Shown piece after piece: positions 28,190-36,981 of a stretch of 64,000 nt of DNA. Positions within the stretch are counted from its first letter, which is position 1; the number at the start of each line of letters is the position of its first letter. The stretch is taken from the NCBI RefSeq assembly GCF_001014975.1, contig NZ_BBXA01000021.1, positions 115,264-179,263 of the forward strand. Reading direction: 5' to 3'. Both the position numbers and the translations under genes were made by a program. Source of the DNA: Novosphingobium sp. MD-1 (GTDB taxonomy: Bacteria > Pseudomonadota > Alphaproteobacteria > Sphingomonadales > Sphingomonadaceae). The notes under the pieces are model-generated. The model was not told the DNA's origin, did no database searches, and worked only from the letters and a program-made list of their open reading frames with translations.

Positions 28190-28492
28190 TCAGGTACGCG
28201 TTTCGGGCCGTGCTAGAGGCGAGGGGGGCGTATCGTCAAGCACCCGATAGCATGCTTGTGCTTCGGGAGCGGGGCCGCGCCGCTCCGGAAGTGCCAGAAT
28301 CTCGATCACGCGCACCGCCGAACCCAGCGGAATGACGAGGATATCGCCGGTGGAAACGCCTTGGTGCGCGCGCTCCACGCGCCGCCCGTTGAGCCGGATA
28401 TGCCCCGCCTGCGCCCAATCCTGCGCCAGCGCGCGCGTCCTGGCGAGGCGCAGGAACCACAGGAGCTTGTCGATCCGCAGCCCCGCGGCCAT
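28190..28492 (-). CDS. S4-domain RNA-binding protein, Hsp15-like
   Basis: A 100-residue protein with an S4 domain at the N terminus ([21 protein letters not shown] and [21 protein letters not shown]). This resembles Hsp15 (HslR), which binds free 50S subunits carrying nascent chains. The conserved basic tail of Hsp15 is not obvious. Its ATG overlaps the stop of the helicase by one base (TGATG), so the pair is coupled. Confidence 0.85.
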   Translation of the reverse strand: MAAGLRIDKLLWFLRLARTRALAQDWAQAGHIRLNGRRVERAHQGVSTGDILVIPLGSAVRVIEILALPERRGPAPEAQACYRVLDDTPPSPLARPETRT

Positions 28493-31071
28493 CAGCGCCC
28501 CACCGGTTCAGCCGCCAACCATTCCGCCAGCACGGCAAAGGCGCTGTCGGGCCGGGGGCGGGCGGCTTCGGGCCGGCGTTCGTCGCGCGGGCGCGGGGCG
28601 CGCCAGTCCCACAGCGGCGGCGCGGGCGGACCCGCGGCGCCTTCGGCCAGCGGGCGCGGGGGCCACGCGCGGAATCCCGCCGCGCGCAGCAGTGCCGCGT
28701 AGCTGGCGGTGGTGAGCCCCATCGACCGCGCCAGCGCCGGATCAAGCGCGAAGCGGCGCGGCCTGCCTCCGGCCGCGCCCCCCGCTGCACGCACGCGGTG
28801 GGCGGCCTGAAGCAGCTTTTCGGCCAGATCGACGCGAATCGCCTGCGGTCCGGCGGCGCGGTAGCCCACCGGTATCTGCTTACCGGCCGGGATGGCGGGG
28901 CGCATGGTGTCGGGCGGCGATGCGTGATCCAGCCCCCAGATTCGCGCCAGCGCGCTCCACAAGGCCATGGCAGCGGGCCGGAGCGCGCCCGGGACGAACA
29001 GGTCCAGCGCGCCCACGCGGATGCCCAGCCCGCGCAGGGTGGCACGCTGGCGGTCGTCGAGCCGCTCCAGCCCGGCGTCTGCGCGCGCCAGCACCCCGCC
29101 GCCTTCCACCAGATGCAGCAGCAGCGCGCGCAGCGCCGGTCCGGACGCGGGATCGCGCCCGGCTTCGGCCAGTTTGCGCAAGGGTTCCAGCGGCTTTTCA
29201 CCGTGGCGCGCCAGCCAGGCGTCGAGCGCGGTTTCCACCGCCTGCCGCACCGGCGGGGGCAGCCGGTCGAGCGCGGCATCGATGCGGATACGCGGTTCCA
29301 GCAGCGCCCGGCCTTTCTCCAGCCGCGCGACGGTGGTGCCGTTCCAGCACAGCGCGCCATCGGCGAGGGTGATTCCCTCTGCCGTTCCGGCATCGCGGAC
29401 CAGCGCTTGCGCGCGGGTGGCCAGTAGGCCCGGCAAATGGCGCTCCGCCGCCGCCAGCAGCAACTTGCGATCCGCCGCGCGGGCCAGCGGATCGACCACG
29501 AAGCGGAAGCCGTCGAGGTGACCGATCGCCTCGTCATCCACCAGAACGGCGCCCGAATCGTCCAGCCGGACGGGCAGAAGCGCGGCGTCGGCGCCGGTCT
29601 TGCGCATCAGCAGCGTGGTGCGGCGGTTGACGAAGCGTTCGGTCAGGCGCGCGTGCAGCGCATCGGACAGCCGCGTTTCCACGGCGCGGGCGCGCGCCGC
29701 CATCTCGTCGCGCGCCAGCACCCAGTCGGGCCGCTGCGCGATGTAGGACCAGCTGCGGATCGCCGCGATGCGACCCTGCAGCGTGTCGATGTCGCCGGAG
29801 GGGTTATCGAGCGCGGCGATCGCCTGCGCCACATAGTCCGCGCCCAGATAGCCGTGGCGCAGATCCTGCCACAGCCGGGCGACGAAGCGGGCATGGGTTT
29901 CGGTGCCCTGCTGACGGAAATCGGGCAGCGAACAGGCCGCCCAGAAGCGCTGGACCGAACCGCGCCCGCGCACCGTGGCGGCGGTATCCGGCTCCTCCGC
30001 CAGCCGTTTCAGCACGGCCAGGTCGATCGCCTGCGGTGGCGTAGCCAGTTCGGGCCGTGGCGGCGGGCTTTCCAGATCCGCGATCAGCGTGGCCAGTGAA
30101 TCGAAGCGCGGCTCCGCTTCGCGCCAGAACAGGCGCGTCAGCGGCGGGAACCGGTGTTCCTCGATCGCGAAGACTTCCTCGGGGGTGAATTCGGGATCGT
30201 TTCCGCCCGTACCCGCCAGCGTGCCGAAGGTGCCATCGCGCTGGTGGCGGCCGGCGCGGCCCGCGATCTGTGCCATTTCCGCTGTGGTCAGGCGCCGCTG
30301 GCGATGGCCGTCGAACTTGGACAGGCCGGCGAAGGCGACGTGGTGGACATCGAGGTTCAGGCCCATGCCGATCGCGTCGGTGGCGACGAGGTAATCGACC
30401 TCGCCCGCCTGGTACATCGCCACCTGGGCGTTGCGCGTCTGCGGGCTGAGCGCGCCCATGACCACCGCCGCGCCGCCCCGGAAGCGGCGGAGCATTTCCG
30501 CCATGGCATAGACCTGTTCGGCCGAGAAGGCGACGATCGCGCTGCGCGGGGGGATGCGCGAGAGCTTCTTCGCGCCGACATGGCTCAGCGTGGAAAAGCG
30601 CGGGCGGCCGATGACTTCGGCTTCGGGCACGAGCGCGCGGACCATTGGTTGCAGCGTGGCCGAGCCCAGTAGCATCGTTTCCTCGCGGCCGCGCGTGTGC
30701 AGCAGCCGGTCGGTGAACACGTGCCCGCGCTCCGGATCGGCGGAAAGCTGCGCTTCGTCGAGCGCGACGAAGGCGAGATCGGGGCGCGATGGCATCGCTT
30801 CGGCGGTGCAGAGCAGCCAGCGGGCGTTCTTCGGCTCGATCCGCTCCTCGCCGGTGATCAGCGCGACGCGGTCCGCGCCCTTGATCGCACAGACCCGGTC
30901 ATACACCTCGCGCGCCAGCAGGCGCAGCGGAAAGCCGATCGCGCCGCTGGAATGCGCGCACAGCCGCTCGATTGCGAGATGGGTCTTGCCGGTGTTGGTC
31001 GGGCCAAGCACCGCTTTGACCACACCTTCCCCGGCTGTCCCGTGTCGTCTTCCTGGCAGGGGACTGGCCAT
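28492..31071 (-). CDS. SUV3-like ATP-dependent RNA helicase
   Basis: An 859-residue superfamily-2 helicase similar to mitochondrial SUV3, of the kind found across Alphaproteobacteria. Motif I GPTNTGKT is at 23-30 and motif II DEAQ at 105-108. Motif III LLGSAT follows, then VATDAIGMGLNLDVHHVAF and QIAGRAGRHQRDG (motifs V and VI). A long C-terminal extension to about 760 is rich in Ala/Arg/Leu, and the last 100 residues are Pro/Ala-rich. In mitochondria SUV3 partners polynucleotide phosphorylase, and a similar RNA-decay role is inferred. The start at 31071 is uncertain by about 18 residues. Confidence 0.88.
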   Translation of the reverse strand: MASPLPGRRHGTAGEGVVKAVLGPTNTGKTHLAIERLCAHSSGAIGFPLRLLAREVYDRVCAIKGADRVALITGEERIEPKNARWLLCTAEAMPSRPDLAFVALDEAQLSADPERGHVFTDRLLHTRGREETMLLGSATLQPMVRALVPEAEVIGRPRFSTLSHVGAKKLSRIPPRSAIVAFSAEQVYAMAEMLRRFRGGAAVVMGALSPQTRNAQVAMYQAGEVDYLVATDAIGMGLNLDVHHVAFAGLSKFDGHRQRRLTTAEMAQIAGRAGRHQRDGTFGTLAGTGGNDPEFTPEEVFAIEEHRFPPLTRLFWREAEPRFDSLATLIADLESPPPRPELATPPQAIDLAVLKRLAEEPDTAATVRGRGSVQRFWAACSLPDFRQQGTETHARFVARLWQDLRHGYLGADYVAQAIAALDNPSGDIDTLQGRIAAIRSWSYIAQRPDWVLARDEMAARARAVETRLSDALHARLTERFVNRRTTLLMRKTGADAALLPVRLDDSGAVLVDDEAIGHLDGFRFVVDPLARAADRKLLLAAAERHLPGLLATRAQALVRDAGTAEGITLADGALCWNGTTVARLEKGRALLEPRIRIDAALDRLPPPVRQAVETALDAWLARHGEKPLEPLRKLAEAGRDPASGPALRALLLHLVEGGGVLARADAGLERLDDRQRATLRGLGIRVGALDLFVPGALRPAAMALWSALARIWGLDHASPPDTMRPAIPAGKQIPVGYRAAGPQAIRVDLAEKLLQAAHRVRAAGGAAGGRPRRFALDPALARSMGLTTASYAALLRAAGFRAWPPRPLAEGAAGPPAPPLWDWRAPRPRDERRPEAARPRPDSAFAVLAEWLAAEPVGR

Positions 31072-31145
31072 GCAGGGAATGTGGCGGCGGCCATCACCCC
31101 ACGCAAGAAGGCGCCGGGAATTTATCCCCGCTGTTTGTCGGGTGC

Positions 31146-31167
31146 GGAAAGCCCATCCGGGCTTTCC
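31146..31167 (-). terminator. Hairpin 2 downstream of rpoZ
   Basis: A perfect 9-bp stem (31146-31154 with 31159-31167) around a 4-nt loop. It is a second structure after the 34-bp hairpin in the leftward direction and could add termination before the helicase gene. Confidence 0.6.
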
Positions 31168-31170
31168 TTA

Positions 31171-31252
31171 CGGCACCGGCCCGCTCCCCCGGCCCAACCA
31201 CCCATTCAGTGTACCATGTGGGTGGTTGGGCCGGGGGAGCGGGCCGGTGCCG
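31171..31252. repeat. Perfect 34-bp inverted repeat with 14-nt loop
   Basis: The arm 31171-31204 is exactly complementary to 31219-31252. The arms are about 80 percent G+C. It starts 18 bp beyond the rpoZ stop in the leftward direction, so it may act as an oversized terminator. Such length and perfection exceed a normal terminator. A former mobile element end is an alternative, but no flanking target duplication was noticed. Confidence 0.85.
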
Positions 31253-31269
31253 CGCAAACGAATTAGGCC

Positions 31270-31614
31270 TTAGCCGTCGTAGTCGGCGCCCAGCGACGTA
31301 TTCCGCACGGGCGCGGCGGCGGTGATGCGCAGCGCTTCGGCCGACTGCGACAGCGAGCCGATTTCATCGACCTCGTCATCATCATCGGGCAGCACGCGCT
31401 GGAGCGACTGGATCACGTTTTCCTTGAGCACCGTCGGGCGGACGGTCTCGTCCGCGATTTCGCGCAGGGCAACCACGGGGTTCTTGTCGCGGTCGCGGTC
31501 AACGGTCAGCTCGGCGCCGCCCGAGATCGCGCGGGCGCGCTCGGCGGCCAGCAGAACGAGATCGAAACGGTTGGGAACCTTGTCGACGCAATCTTCGACG
31601 GTAACGCGCGCCAT
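31270..31614 (-). CDS. rpoZ: RNA polymerase omega subunit
   Basis: A 114-residue omega subunit that helps fold and assemble beta prime. It has [30 protein letters not shown], the core motif, at the N terminus, and a long acidic DDDDEVDE tract near residues 76-83, then a divergent tail. The length is typical of Alphaproteobacteria. It lies 128 bp downstream of dnaB on the same strand. Confidence 0.95.
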   Translation of the reverse strand: MARVTVEDCVDKVPNRFDLVLLAAERARAISGGAELTVDRDRDKNPVVALREIADETVRPTVLKENVIQSLQRVLPDDDDEVDEIGSLSQSAEALRITAAAPVRNTSLGADYDG

Positions 31615-31683
31615 TCGGGCACTCCGGAATATTGGAAAGGACGGAAAGAGCCGCAGCTAGGCGCGGGGTGTGGAAAAGTCAAG

Positions 31684-31715
31684 GAAATCGGGACAGCGGG
31701 AAATCGGGGCAGCGA
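31684..31715. repeat. Two imperfect 16-bp tandem copies
   Basis: GAAATCGGGACAGCGG (31684-31699) is followed directly by GAAATCGGGGCAGCGA, with two mismatches. It lies between the rpoZ start and the dnaB stop, within the rpoZ leader. Nothing else stands out in this gap. Confidence 0.55.
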
Positions 31716-31742
31716 GGTCGGGCGGCCCGTCACGCGTCCCTG

Positions 31743-33254
31743 TCATTCATCGTTGTAGCTGTGGCCGGCCAGCGCGTCGGGGGCGAGATCGCTGAACTTG
31801 GTGATGCGCGATTCGAAGCGCAGGCGTACCTTGCCGGTCGAGCCGTGGCGCTGCTTGGCCACGATCAGTTCGGCCAGGCCATAGACGCGCTCCATTTCCG
31901 CCTGCCAGGCGGCGTGGGCTTCCTGGATCTTCATGTCGTCGCTGCCCTGCGGCACCTTGGGTTCGCGCGCGGCGACGTAGTAATCCTCGCGGAACACGAA
32001 CCAGACCATGTCCGCGTCCTGCTCGATCGAGCCCGATTCGCGCAGGTCCGACAGCATCGGCCGCTTGTCGTCGCGCTGTTCGACCGCGCGGCTGAGCTGC
32101 GACAGCGCGATCACCGGCACCGAGAGCTCCTTGGCCAGCGTCTTCAGGCCGCGGCTGATTTCCGAGATTTCGTTGACGCGGTTGTCGCTGCGGCCCGATC
32201 CCTGCAGGAGCTGGAGGTAATCGACGATGATCAGGCCGACATCGTGCCGGCGCTTCAATCGCCGTGCCCGCGCGCGCAGGCTGCCGATGGTCAGCGCCGG
32301 GGTATCGTCGATATAGAGCGGCAGTTCGGCCAGGCGCTGGCTGGCGAACGAAAGCTGCTGGAAATCCTCGCGGCTGATGCGGCCCATGCGCAGCGCTTCG
32401 GAACTGATGCCCGATTGTTCGGCCAGGATACGCGTGGCGAGCTGGTCCGCGCTCATTTCCAGGCTGAAGAAGGCGACCGCCGCGCCGACCGAATCCTTGG
32501 TGGCGATGCCATCGGCCTGGTCGCGCCGCAGCCGGTCGGCCGAATTGAAGGCGATGTTGGTGACAAGCGAAGTCTTGCCCATGCCCGGGCGGCCGGCAAG
32601 GATGATAAGGTCCGAATCGTGCAACCCGCCGATCTTCTCGTTCACCGAGGTCAGGCCGGTGGTCTTGCCCGAGATGTGGCCGCCGGAAAGCAGCGCCTTC
32701 TCGATCATTTCCAGCGAGGTGCGCGTGGCCATGCCGAAGCTCTGCGCCTCGTTGCCGGTCTGCGCCCCTTCGGCCACGGCATAGAGCGCGGCTTCGGCGC
32801 GTTCGATCTGTTCGAGCGGGGCGACCGAATTGCTGGTGTCGCGCGCGCCTTCCACCAGGTTGCGGCCCACCGCCATCAGTTCGCGCAGCAGCGCCAGGTC
32901 ATAGACCTGCTCGGCCAGTTCGCGCGGGGCGAGCAGGCCCTGCCCGTCCGCCGTCAGCCGGGCGAGATAGGCGGTGCCGCCCAGTTCCTTCAGCCCTTCG
33001 TCGCTTTCGAAATAGGGCTTGAGCGTGACCGGCGTGACCACCGCCTTGCGATCGACCAGCGCCAGGATGCGTTCATAGACGCGGCCGTGGACCGGCGCGA
33101 AGAAATGCTCGGGCTTCAGCGGGGTGGGGAGTTCCTCCAGAATCCGGTTGTCGATCAGCACCGCGCCCAGAAACGCGGCTTCCGCCTCGACGTTGGAGGG
33201 GAGAGTGCGAATCTCTTCAGGTTCGCGCAGGAGGATCGCTTCGCTTGCCGACAT
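31743..33254 (-). CDS. dnaB: Replicative DNA helicase DnaB
   Basis: A 503-residue hexameric helicase of the replication fork. The N-terminal domain (about 20-115) carries the NVEAEAAFLGAVLID motif. The P-loop GRPGMGKT is at 221-228 and the Walker B region DVGLIIVDYLQLL follows. Other conserved strands are FFSLEMSADQLATRIL and VPVIALSQLSRAVEQRDDKRP. There is no intein. The start at 33254 (MSASEAILL) is chosen over 33290, which adds non-family residues. A DnaA-box-like site lies in its 135-bp upstream gap. Confidence 0.96.
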   Translation of the reverse strand: MSASEAILLREPEEIRTLPSNVEAEAAFLGAVLIDNRILEELPTPLKPEHFFAPVHGRVYERILALVDRKAVVTPVTLKPYFESDEGLKELGGTAYLARLTADGQGLLAPRELAEQVYDLALLRELMAVGRNLVEGARDTSNSVAPLEQIERAEAALYAVAEGAQTGNEAQSFGMATRTSLEMIEKALLSGGHISGKTTGLTSVNEKIGGLHDSDLIILAGRPGMGKTSLVTNIAFNSADRLRRDQADGIATKDSVGAAVAFFSLEMSADQLATRILAEQSGISSEALRMGRISREDFQQLSFASQRLAELPLYIDDTPALTIGSLRARARRLKRRHDVGLIIVDYLQLLQGSGRSDNRVNEISEISRGLKTLAKELSVPVIALSQLSRAVEQRDDKRPMLSDLRESGSIEQDADMVWFVFREDYYVAAREPKVPQGSDDMKIQEAHAAWQAEMERVYGLAELIVAKQRHGSTGKVRLRFESRITKFSDLAPDALAGHSYNDE

Positions 33255-33320
33255 GACACACCAATGGCGCAGGGGGACCGGTCGCCGCAAGACGCGGTGT
33301 GGCCCGATTGCCGCCTGAAT

Positions 33321-33337
33321 TTACCCACAGGCTGTGG
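33321..33337. promoter_or_regulatory. DnaA-box-like site upstream of dnaB
   Basis: TTACCCACA (33321-33329) matches the DnaA box TTATCCACA at 8 of 9 bases. It faces a TGTGGACT half-match within the palindrome CCACAGGCTGTGG. It sits about 70 bp upstream of dnaB and of the divergent UPF0262 gene, so DnaA could bind here to regulate them. Confidence 0.4.
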
Positions 33338-33389
33338 ACTGCGCAAATCTCTTGCCGCGCCTTGCGGCGTCTGCGAAATAGCCTGCCCC

Positions 33390-33872
33390 ATGGCGGACCC
33401 GCGCATCTCGCATATCGAGCTCGACGAGGCGACGATCCTCTGGCGCAATGCCGATATCGAGCAGGAACGCCGGATCGCGATCTTCGACCTGATCGAGGAA
33501 AACACCTTCCGTCCGATCCGCGCGTTCGAGGCGGGGCATACCGGTCCCTATCGCCTGCGCCTGTCGGTGGAGGACGGGCGGCTGGCGCTGGTCATCGCCG
33601 ACGAACGGGAAAACCTGCTCGAAACGATCATCCTCGGTCTCGGCCGTTTCCGCCGTCCGATCCGCGACTATTTCGCGATCTGCGATTCCTATTATCAAGC
33701 CATCCGCCGGGCGACCGCGCAGGAGATCGAGACGATCGACATGGCCCGGCGCGGCGTTCACAACGATGCGGCCGAAATGCTGCTGGAACGGCTCGACGGC
33801 AAGGTGGAGACGGACTTCGCCACGGCCCGCCGGCTCTTTACCTTGATCTGCGTCCTCCATATCAGGGGCTAG
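33390..33872 (+). CDS. UPF0262 family protein
   Basis: A 160-residue protein of an uncharacterised alphaproteobacterial family. The N terminus reads MADPRISHIELDEATILWRNA, the middle RLSVEDGRLALVIADERENLLETIILGL, and the C-terminal helix ends near IDMARRGVHNDAAEMLLERLDGKVETDFATARRLFTLICVLHIRG. No catalytic motif is apparent. The length is typical of the family. The start at 33390 is chosen because sequence upstream is the dnaB leader. It is divergent from dnaB. Confidence 0.85.
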   Translation: MADPRISHIELDEATILWRNADIEQERRIAIFDLIEENTFRPIRAFEAGHTGPYRLRLSVEDGRLALVIADERENLLETIILGLGRFRRPIRDYFAICDSYYQAIRRATAQEIETIDMARRGVHNDAAEMLLERLDGKVETDFATARRLFTLICVLHIRG

Positions 33873-33903
33873 GGTCGCGGAATACGGGATTGGGCGCAGG
33901 TTC

Positions 33904-34599
33904 ATGGCGAAGGCGAGGAAAACGGCGCTGCGGCGCTGGCTGGCGGCATTGCTGCTGGCGGTGATGATCGCCATCGGCCTGGGCTGGTGGAAGGCGCGCA
34001 CCTGGATGCCCGATCGCGCGCACTATCCGGTACAAGGCGCCTGGATCGACGAGCATGACGCACCGGTCGACTGGCGCATTCTCCACGCCCGCGGAGCCGA
34101 CTTCGTCTATCTCACCGCCAGCGAAGGCCCCGGCCGCCGCGATGCCGCGTTCGCTTCGGGGCTGGACGCGGCGCGCGCGCAGGGGATGCAGGTGGGCGCG
34201 GTGCATGTCTACGACCTGTGCGCCCCGGCCGATGCCCAGGCGGCCAATTTCGTCACCACCGTGCCGCGCGACGCCAAGCTGCTGCCGCCGGCGGTCGTGC
34301 TCGACATCGATTCGCGCAGCTGCCCCGATGCGCCGGGTGAAGCGGCCCTGCAGAGCGAACTGACGACGTTCCTCAACCAGATGGAAATGCACGCGGGCAA
34401 GCCGGCGATCCTGATGCTGTCGCGCGGGTTCGAAAGCCGCTATCACCTTGCCGCCATGATCGATCGCAACATCTGGGTCCGCCAGGATTTCCTCGTGCCG
34501 GGCTATGCCAAACGGCCGTGGGTGATGTGGACGGCCACGAGCCGGCTGCGCACCGACGCCGCGCCGGGGCCGCTGCGCTGGGTGGCGGTGCAGCCATGA
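33904..34599 (+). CDS. GH25-like (lysozyme M1) protein, divergent
   Basis: A 231-residue protein with an N-terminal membrane helix (about 10-28) and a glycoside hydrolase 25 fold: [40 protein letters not shown] and [10 protein letters not shown]. In active GH25 enzymes the first motif is GIDVSxxQ and a DxE motif carries the acid. Here those read AWIDEHD and LDID (134-136), so the acid residues differ and activity is doubtful. It is probably anchored in the inner membrane, facing the periplasm. Its stop overlaps the cdd start. Confidence 0.75.
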   Translation: MAKARKTALRRWLAALLLAVMIAIGLGWWKARTWMPDRAHYPVQGAWIDEHDAPVDWRILHARGADFVYLTASEGPGRRDAAFASGLDAARAQGMQVGAVHVYDLCAPADAQAANFVTTVPRDAKLLPPAVVLDIDSRSCPDAPGEAALQSELTTFLNQMEMHAGKPAILMLSRGFESRYHLAAMIDRNIWVRQDFLVPGYAKRPWVMWTATSRLRTDAAPGPLRWVAVQP

Positions 34600-35045
34600 C
34601 GAATATTTCGCTGCCCGATCTTGGTCCCGATGCGCGCGAGGCGTTGATCGCGGCTGCGCGCACGGCGGTAGACACCGCCTATGCGCCCTATTCGGGCTTT
34701 CACGTCGGCGCGGCGCTGCTGTTCGAGGATGGCGCGATCGTGACCGGCGCGAACGTGGAGAACGCCAGCTACGGCCTCTCGCTCTGCGCCGAGACGGTCG
34801 CCTGCGCGATCGCCAGCCATGCCGGGCGGCGCGGTGGGCTGGTCGCCGTGGCGGTCATGGGCGGCGCCGGCGGGGCGATCGACGCGGCGATCACGCCGTG
34901 CGGGCGCTGCCGGCAGGTGCTCAACGAACTGGCCGCGCTGGGCGGCACCGATCCGCTGGTGCTGTGCGTGGGCACGCGCGAGGTGATCGAGGTGCGGCTC
35001 TCGGCGCTCTTGCCGCATGCTTTCGGTCCGGCCAGTTTGGTATAA
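34596..35045 (+). CDS. cdd: Cytidine deaminase
   Basis: A 149-residue zinc deaminase of cytidine and deoxycytidine in pyrimidine salvage. The zinc and proton-shuttle motifs are [12 protein letters not shown] and PCGRCRQVL, and the N-terminal [15 protein letters not shown] is present. The start at 34596 overlaps the GH25-like stop as ATGA. The dcd gene follows 38 bp on, giving a pair of pyrimidine deaminases. Confidence 0.94.
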   Translation: MTNISLPDLGPDAREALIAAARTAVDTAYAPYSGFHVGAALLFEDGAIVTGANVENASYGLSLCAETVACAIASHAGRRGGLVAVAVMGGAGGAIDAAITPCGRCRQVLNELAALGGTDPLVLCVGTREVIEVRLSALLPHAFGPASLV

Positions 35046-35083
35046 AGGCAGTTTGGCCTGAACAGGATTATCGGGGAAACAAC

Positions 35084-35638
35084 GTGGCCATTCTTTCCGA
35101 CAAGTGGATTCGCGACAAGGCGCAGCGCGAGGGCATGATCGAGCCGTTCGTGGAAAGCCAGCGGCGGGAAGGCTGCATCAGCTATGGCCTGTCCTCCTAT
35201 GGCTACGACGCGCGCGTGGCGGATGAATTCAAGATCTTTACCAACGTCGATTCGGCGGTGGTGGACCCCAAGGACTTTGCGTCCAATTCCTTCGTGGACC
35301 GCAAGACCGACGTCTGCGTGATCCCGCCCAACAGCTTCGCGCTGGCCCGCACGGTCGAATATTTCCGCGTGCCGCGCGATGTGCTGGTGATCTGCCTGGG
35401 CAAATCGACTTATGCCCGCTGCGGCATCATCGTGAACGTGACTCCGCTGGAGCCAGGCTGGGAAGGCCACGTCACGCTGGAATTCTCCAACACCACGCCG
35501 CTCCCCGCCAAAATCTACGCCAACGAGGGCGCGTGCCAGTTCCTGTTCCTGCAGGGCAACGAACCGTGTGAGGTGAGCTATGCCGACCGCGCCGGCAAAT
35601 ACATGGGCCAGCGCGGGGTGACCCTGCCCCGGCTGTAA
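35084..35638 (+). CDS. dcd: dCTP deaminase
   Basis: A 184-residue enzyme that converts dCTP to dUTP for thymidylate synthesis. It has the family N terminus [21 protein letters not shown] and the conserved [13 protein letters not shown] and [33 protein letters not shown] chose the GTG at 35084 because it gives the family length and is preceded by GGGGAAA. No ATG is available at the right place. It follows cdd directly. Confidence 0.93.
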   Translation: MAILSDKWIRDKAQREGMIEPFVESQRREGCISYGLSSYGYDARVADEFKIFTNVDSAVVDPKDFASNSFVDRKTDVCVIPPNSFALARTVEYFRVPRDVLVICLGKSTYARCGIIVNVTPLEPGWEGHVTLEFSNTTPLPAKIYANEGACQFLFLQGNEPCEVSYADRAGKYMGQRGVTLPRL

Positions 35639-35733
35639 TCTCCGCACTTGCAATCGCTGCTGCAACTGCCCTGTTGCTTTCCGGAACGGGGCCGATCACC
35701 ATCCCGCCCATAACGAACCAAAAAGGGGATGGG

Positions 35734-36912
35734 ATGATGGGTGCCAGGGCGGATCGGCCGTTCGACATCGTGGTCTATGGCGCGACCGGGTTTACCGGGC
35801 GGCTCGTGGCGCAGTACCTCGCGCGGGCCTATGGACAGGAAGGGCCGCGCTGGGCGATGGCCGGGCGCAGTGCCAGCAAGCTGGCCGAGGTGCGCGATGC
35901 GATCGACGCGCCGATCAACACGCCGCTGATCGTGGCCGATGCCGGCGATCCCGCCAGCCTCACGGCCATGGCGGAACAGACGCGCGTGGTGGTGACGACG
36001 GTCGGCCCCTACCAGCTCTATGGCGAACCGGTGCTGTCCGCCTGCATCGCGGCGGGAACCGACTATGCCGACTTGTGCGGCGAGCCGGTGTGGATGCGCC
36101 AGATGGTGGACAAGTACGACGCGGAAGCGAAGCGCACCGGCGCGCGGGTGAGCTTCTCCTCGGGCTTCGATTCGATCCCGTTCGATCTGGGCGTGCTGAT
36201 GCTGCAAAAGGAGGCCGTGGCCCGCTTCGGGGCGCCCGCGCCGCGCGTGAAAGGCCGGGTCCGGGGGATGAAGGGCGGCGCTTCGGGCGGAACCGCGGCC
36301 AGCCTCAAGGCCACGCTCGCCACGCTGGGCCAGCATCCCGAACTGATTCCCTGGATGACCAGCGCCTTCGGCCTGACGCCGGGTTTCGAAGGGCCGCCGC
36401 AGCCCGCTGGCGACAAGCCGCAATACGATAAGACGCTGGGATCGTGGGAAGCGCCATTCATCATGGCGACGATCAACACCAAGAACGTCCACCGCACCAA
36501 CCGGTTACTCGGGCACCCCTATGGCCAGGACTTCGTCTATGACGAAATGATCCTGACCGGCCCCGGCGACCAGGGGAAGGCCGTGGCCGAGCACATCGCC
36601 ACCACGCCGATGATCGGCCGGCCCGATGATCCGCAGCCGGGCGAAGGTCCGTCGCAGGAAGAACGCGAAAACGGCTTCTACGACGTGCTGTTCGTGGGCG
36701 AGATGCCCGACGGGCGGACGATCCGTTATGGAGTCAAGGGGCGCTACGATCCGGGTTATGGCTCCACCAGCCGGATGCTGGCCGAAACCGGTATCGCGCT
36801 GCTGTCCTGCGCGGCGGAAGGCGGGATCGCCACGCCGGGCGCGCTGCTGGGCGAAGCACTGGTGGCGCGGTTGCGCGCGCACGCCGAGATCGCCTTCGCG
36901 GTGGAGGACTGA
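35734..36912 (+). CDS. Saccharopine dehydrogenase family NADP-binding reductase
   Basis: A 392-residue Rossmann-fold protein resembling saccharopine reductases and the mycobacterial trans-acting enoyl reductase. The N-terminal nucleotide motif is YGATGFTGRLVAQYL. Other conserved blocks are VVVTTVGPYQLYGEPVLSACIAAGTDYADLCGEP and FSSGFDSIPFDLGV. The substrate is unknown; a polyketide or lipid reductase is possible. A purine-rich AAAAGGGGAT precedes the ATG at 35734 (a second ATG at 35737 could also serve). Confidence 0.85.
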   Translation: MMGARADRPFDIVVYGATGFTGRLVAQYLARAYGQEGPRWAMAGRSASKLAEVRDAIDAPINTPLIVADAGDPASLTAMAEQTRVVVTTVGPYQLYGEPVLSACIAAGTDYADLCGEPVWMRQMVDKYDAEAKRTGARVSFSSGFDSIPFDLGVLMLQKEAVARFGAPAPRVKGRVRGMKGGASGGTAASLKATLATLGQHPELIPWMTSAFGLTPGFEGPPQPAGDKPQYDKTLGSWEAPFIMATINTKNVHRTNRLLGHPYGQDFVYDEMILTGPGDQGKAVAEHIATTPMIGRPDDPQPGEGPSQEERENGFYDVLFVGEMPDGRTIRYGVKGRYDPGYGSTSRMLAETGIALLSCAAEGGIATPGALLGEALVARLRAHAEIAFAVED

Positions 36913-36928
36913 ACGATACTGGCGATCA

Positions 36929-36970
36929 AGCCCGCCGTCCGCTGTTGAGGGGGATCGCGGACGGCGGGCT
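36929..36970. terminator. Bidirectional hairpin between convergent genes
   Basis: A perfect 14-bp GC-rich stem (36929-36942 with 36957-36970) around a 14-nt loop. It lies between the convergent reductase and haemoglobin genes, with no strong U-tract. Confidence 0.65.
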
Positions 36971-36981
36971 CTCGCGCCGCG

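Noticed and set aside
31632..33389. A long forward frame antisense to dnaB that joins the UPF0262 gene
   Set aside because: Only the last 160 codons are conserved family sequence; the rest is a shadow of dnaB.
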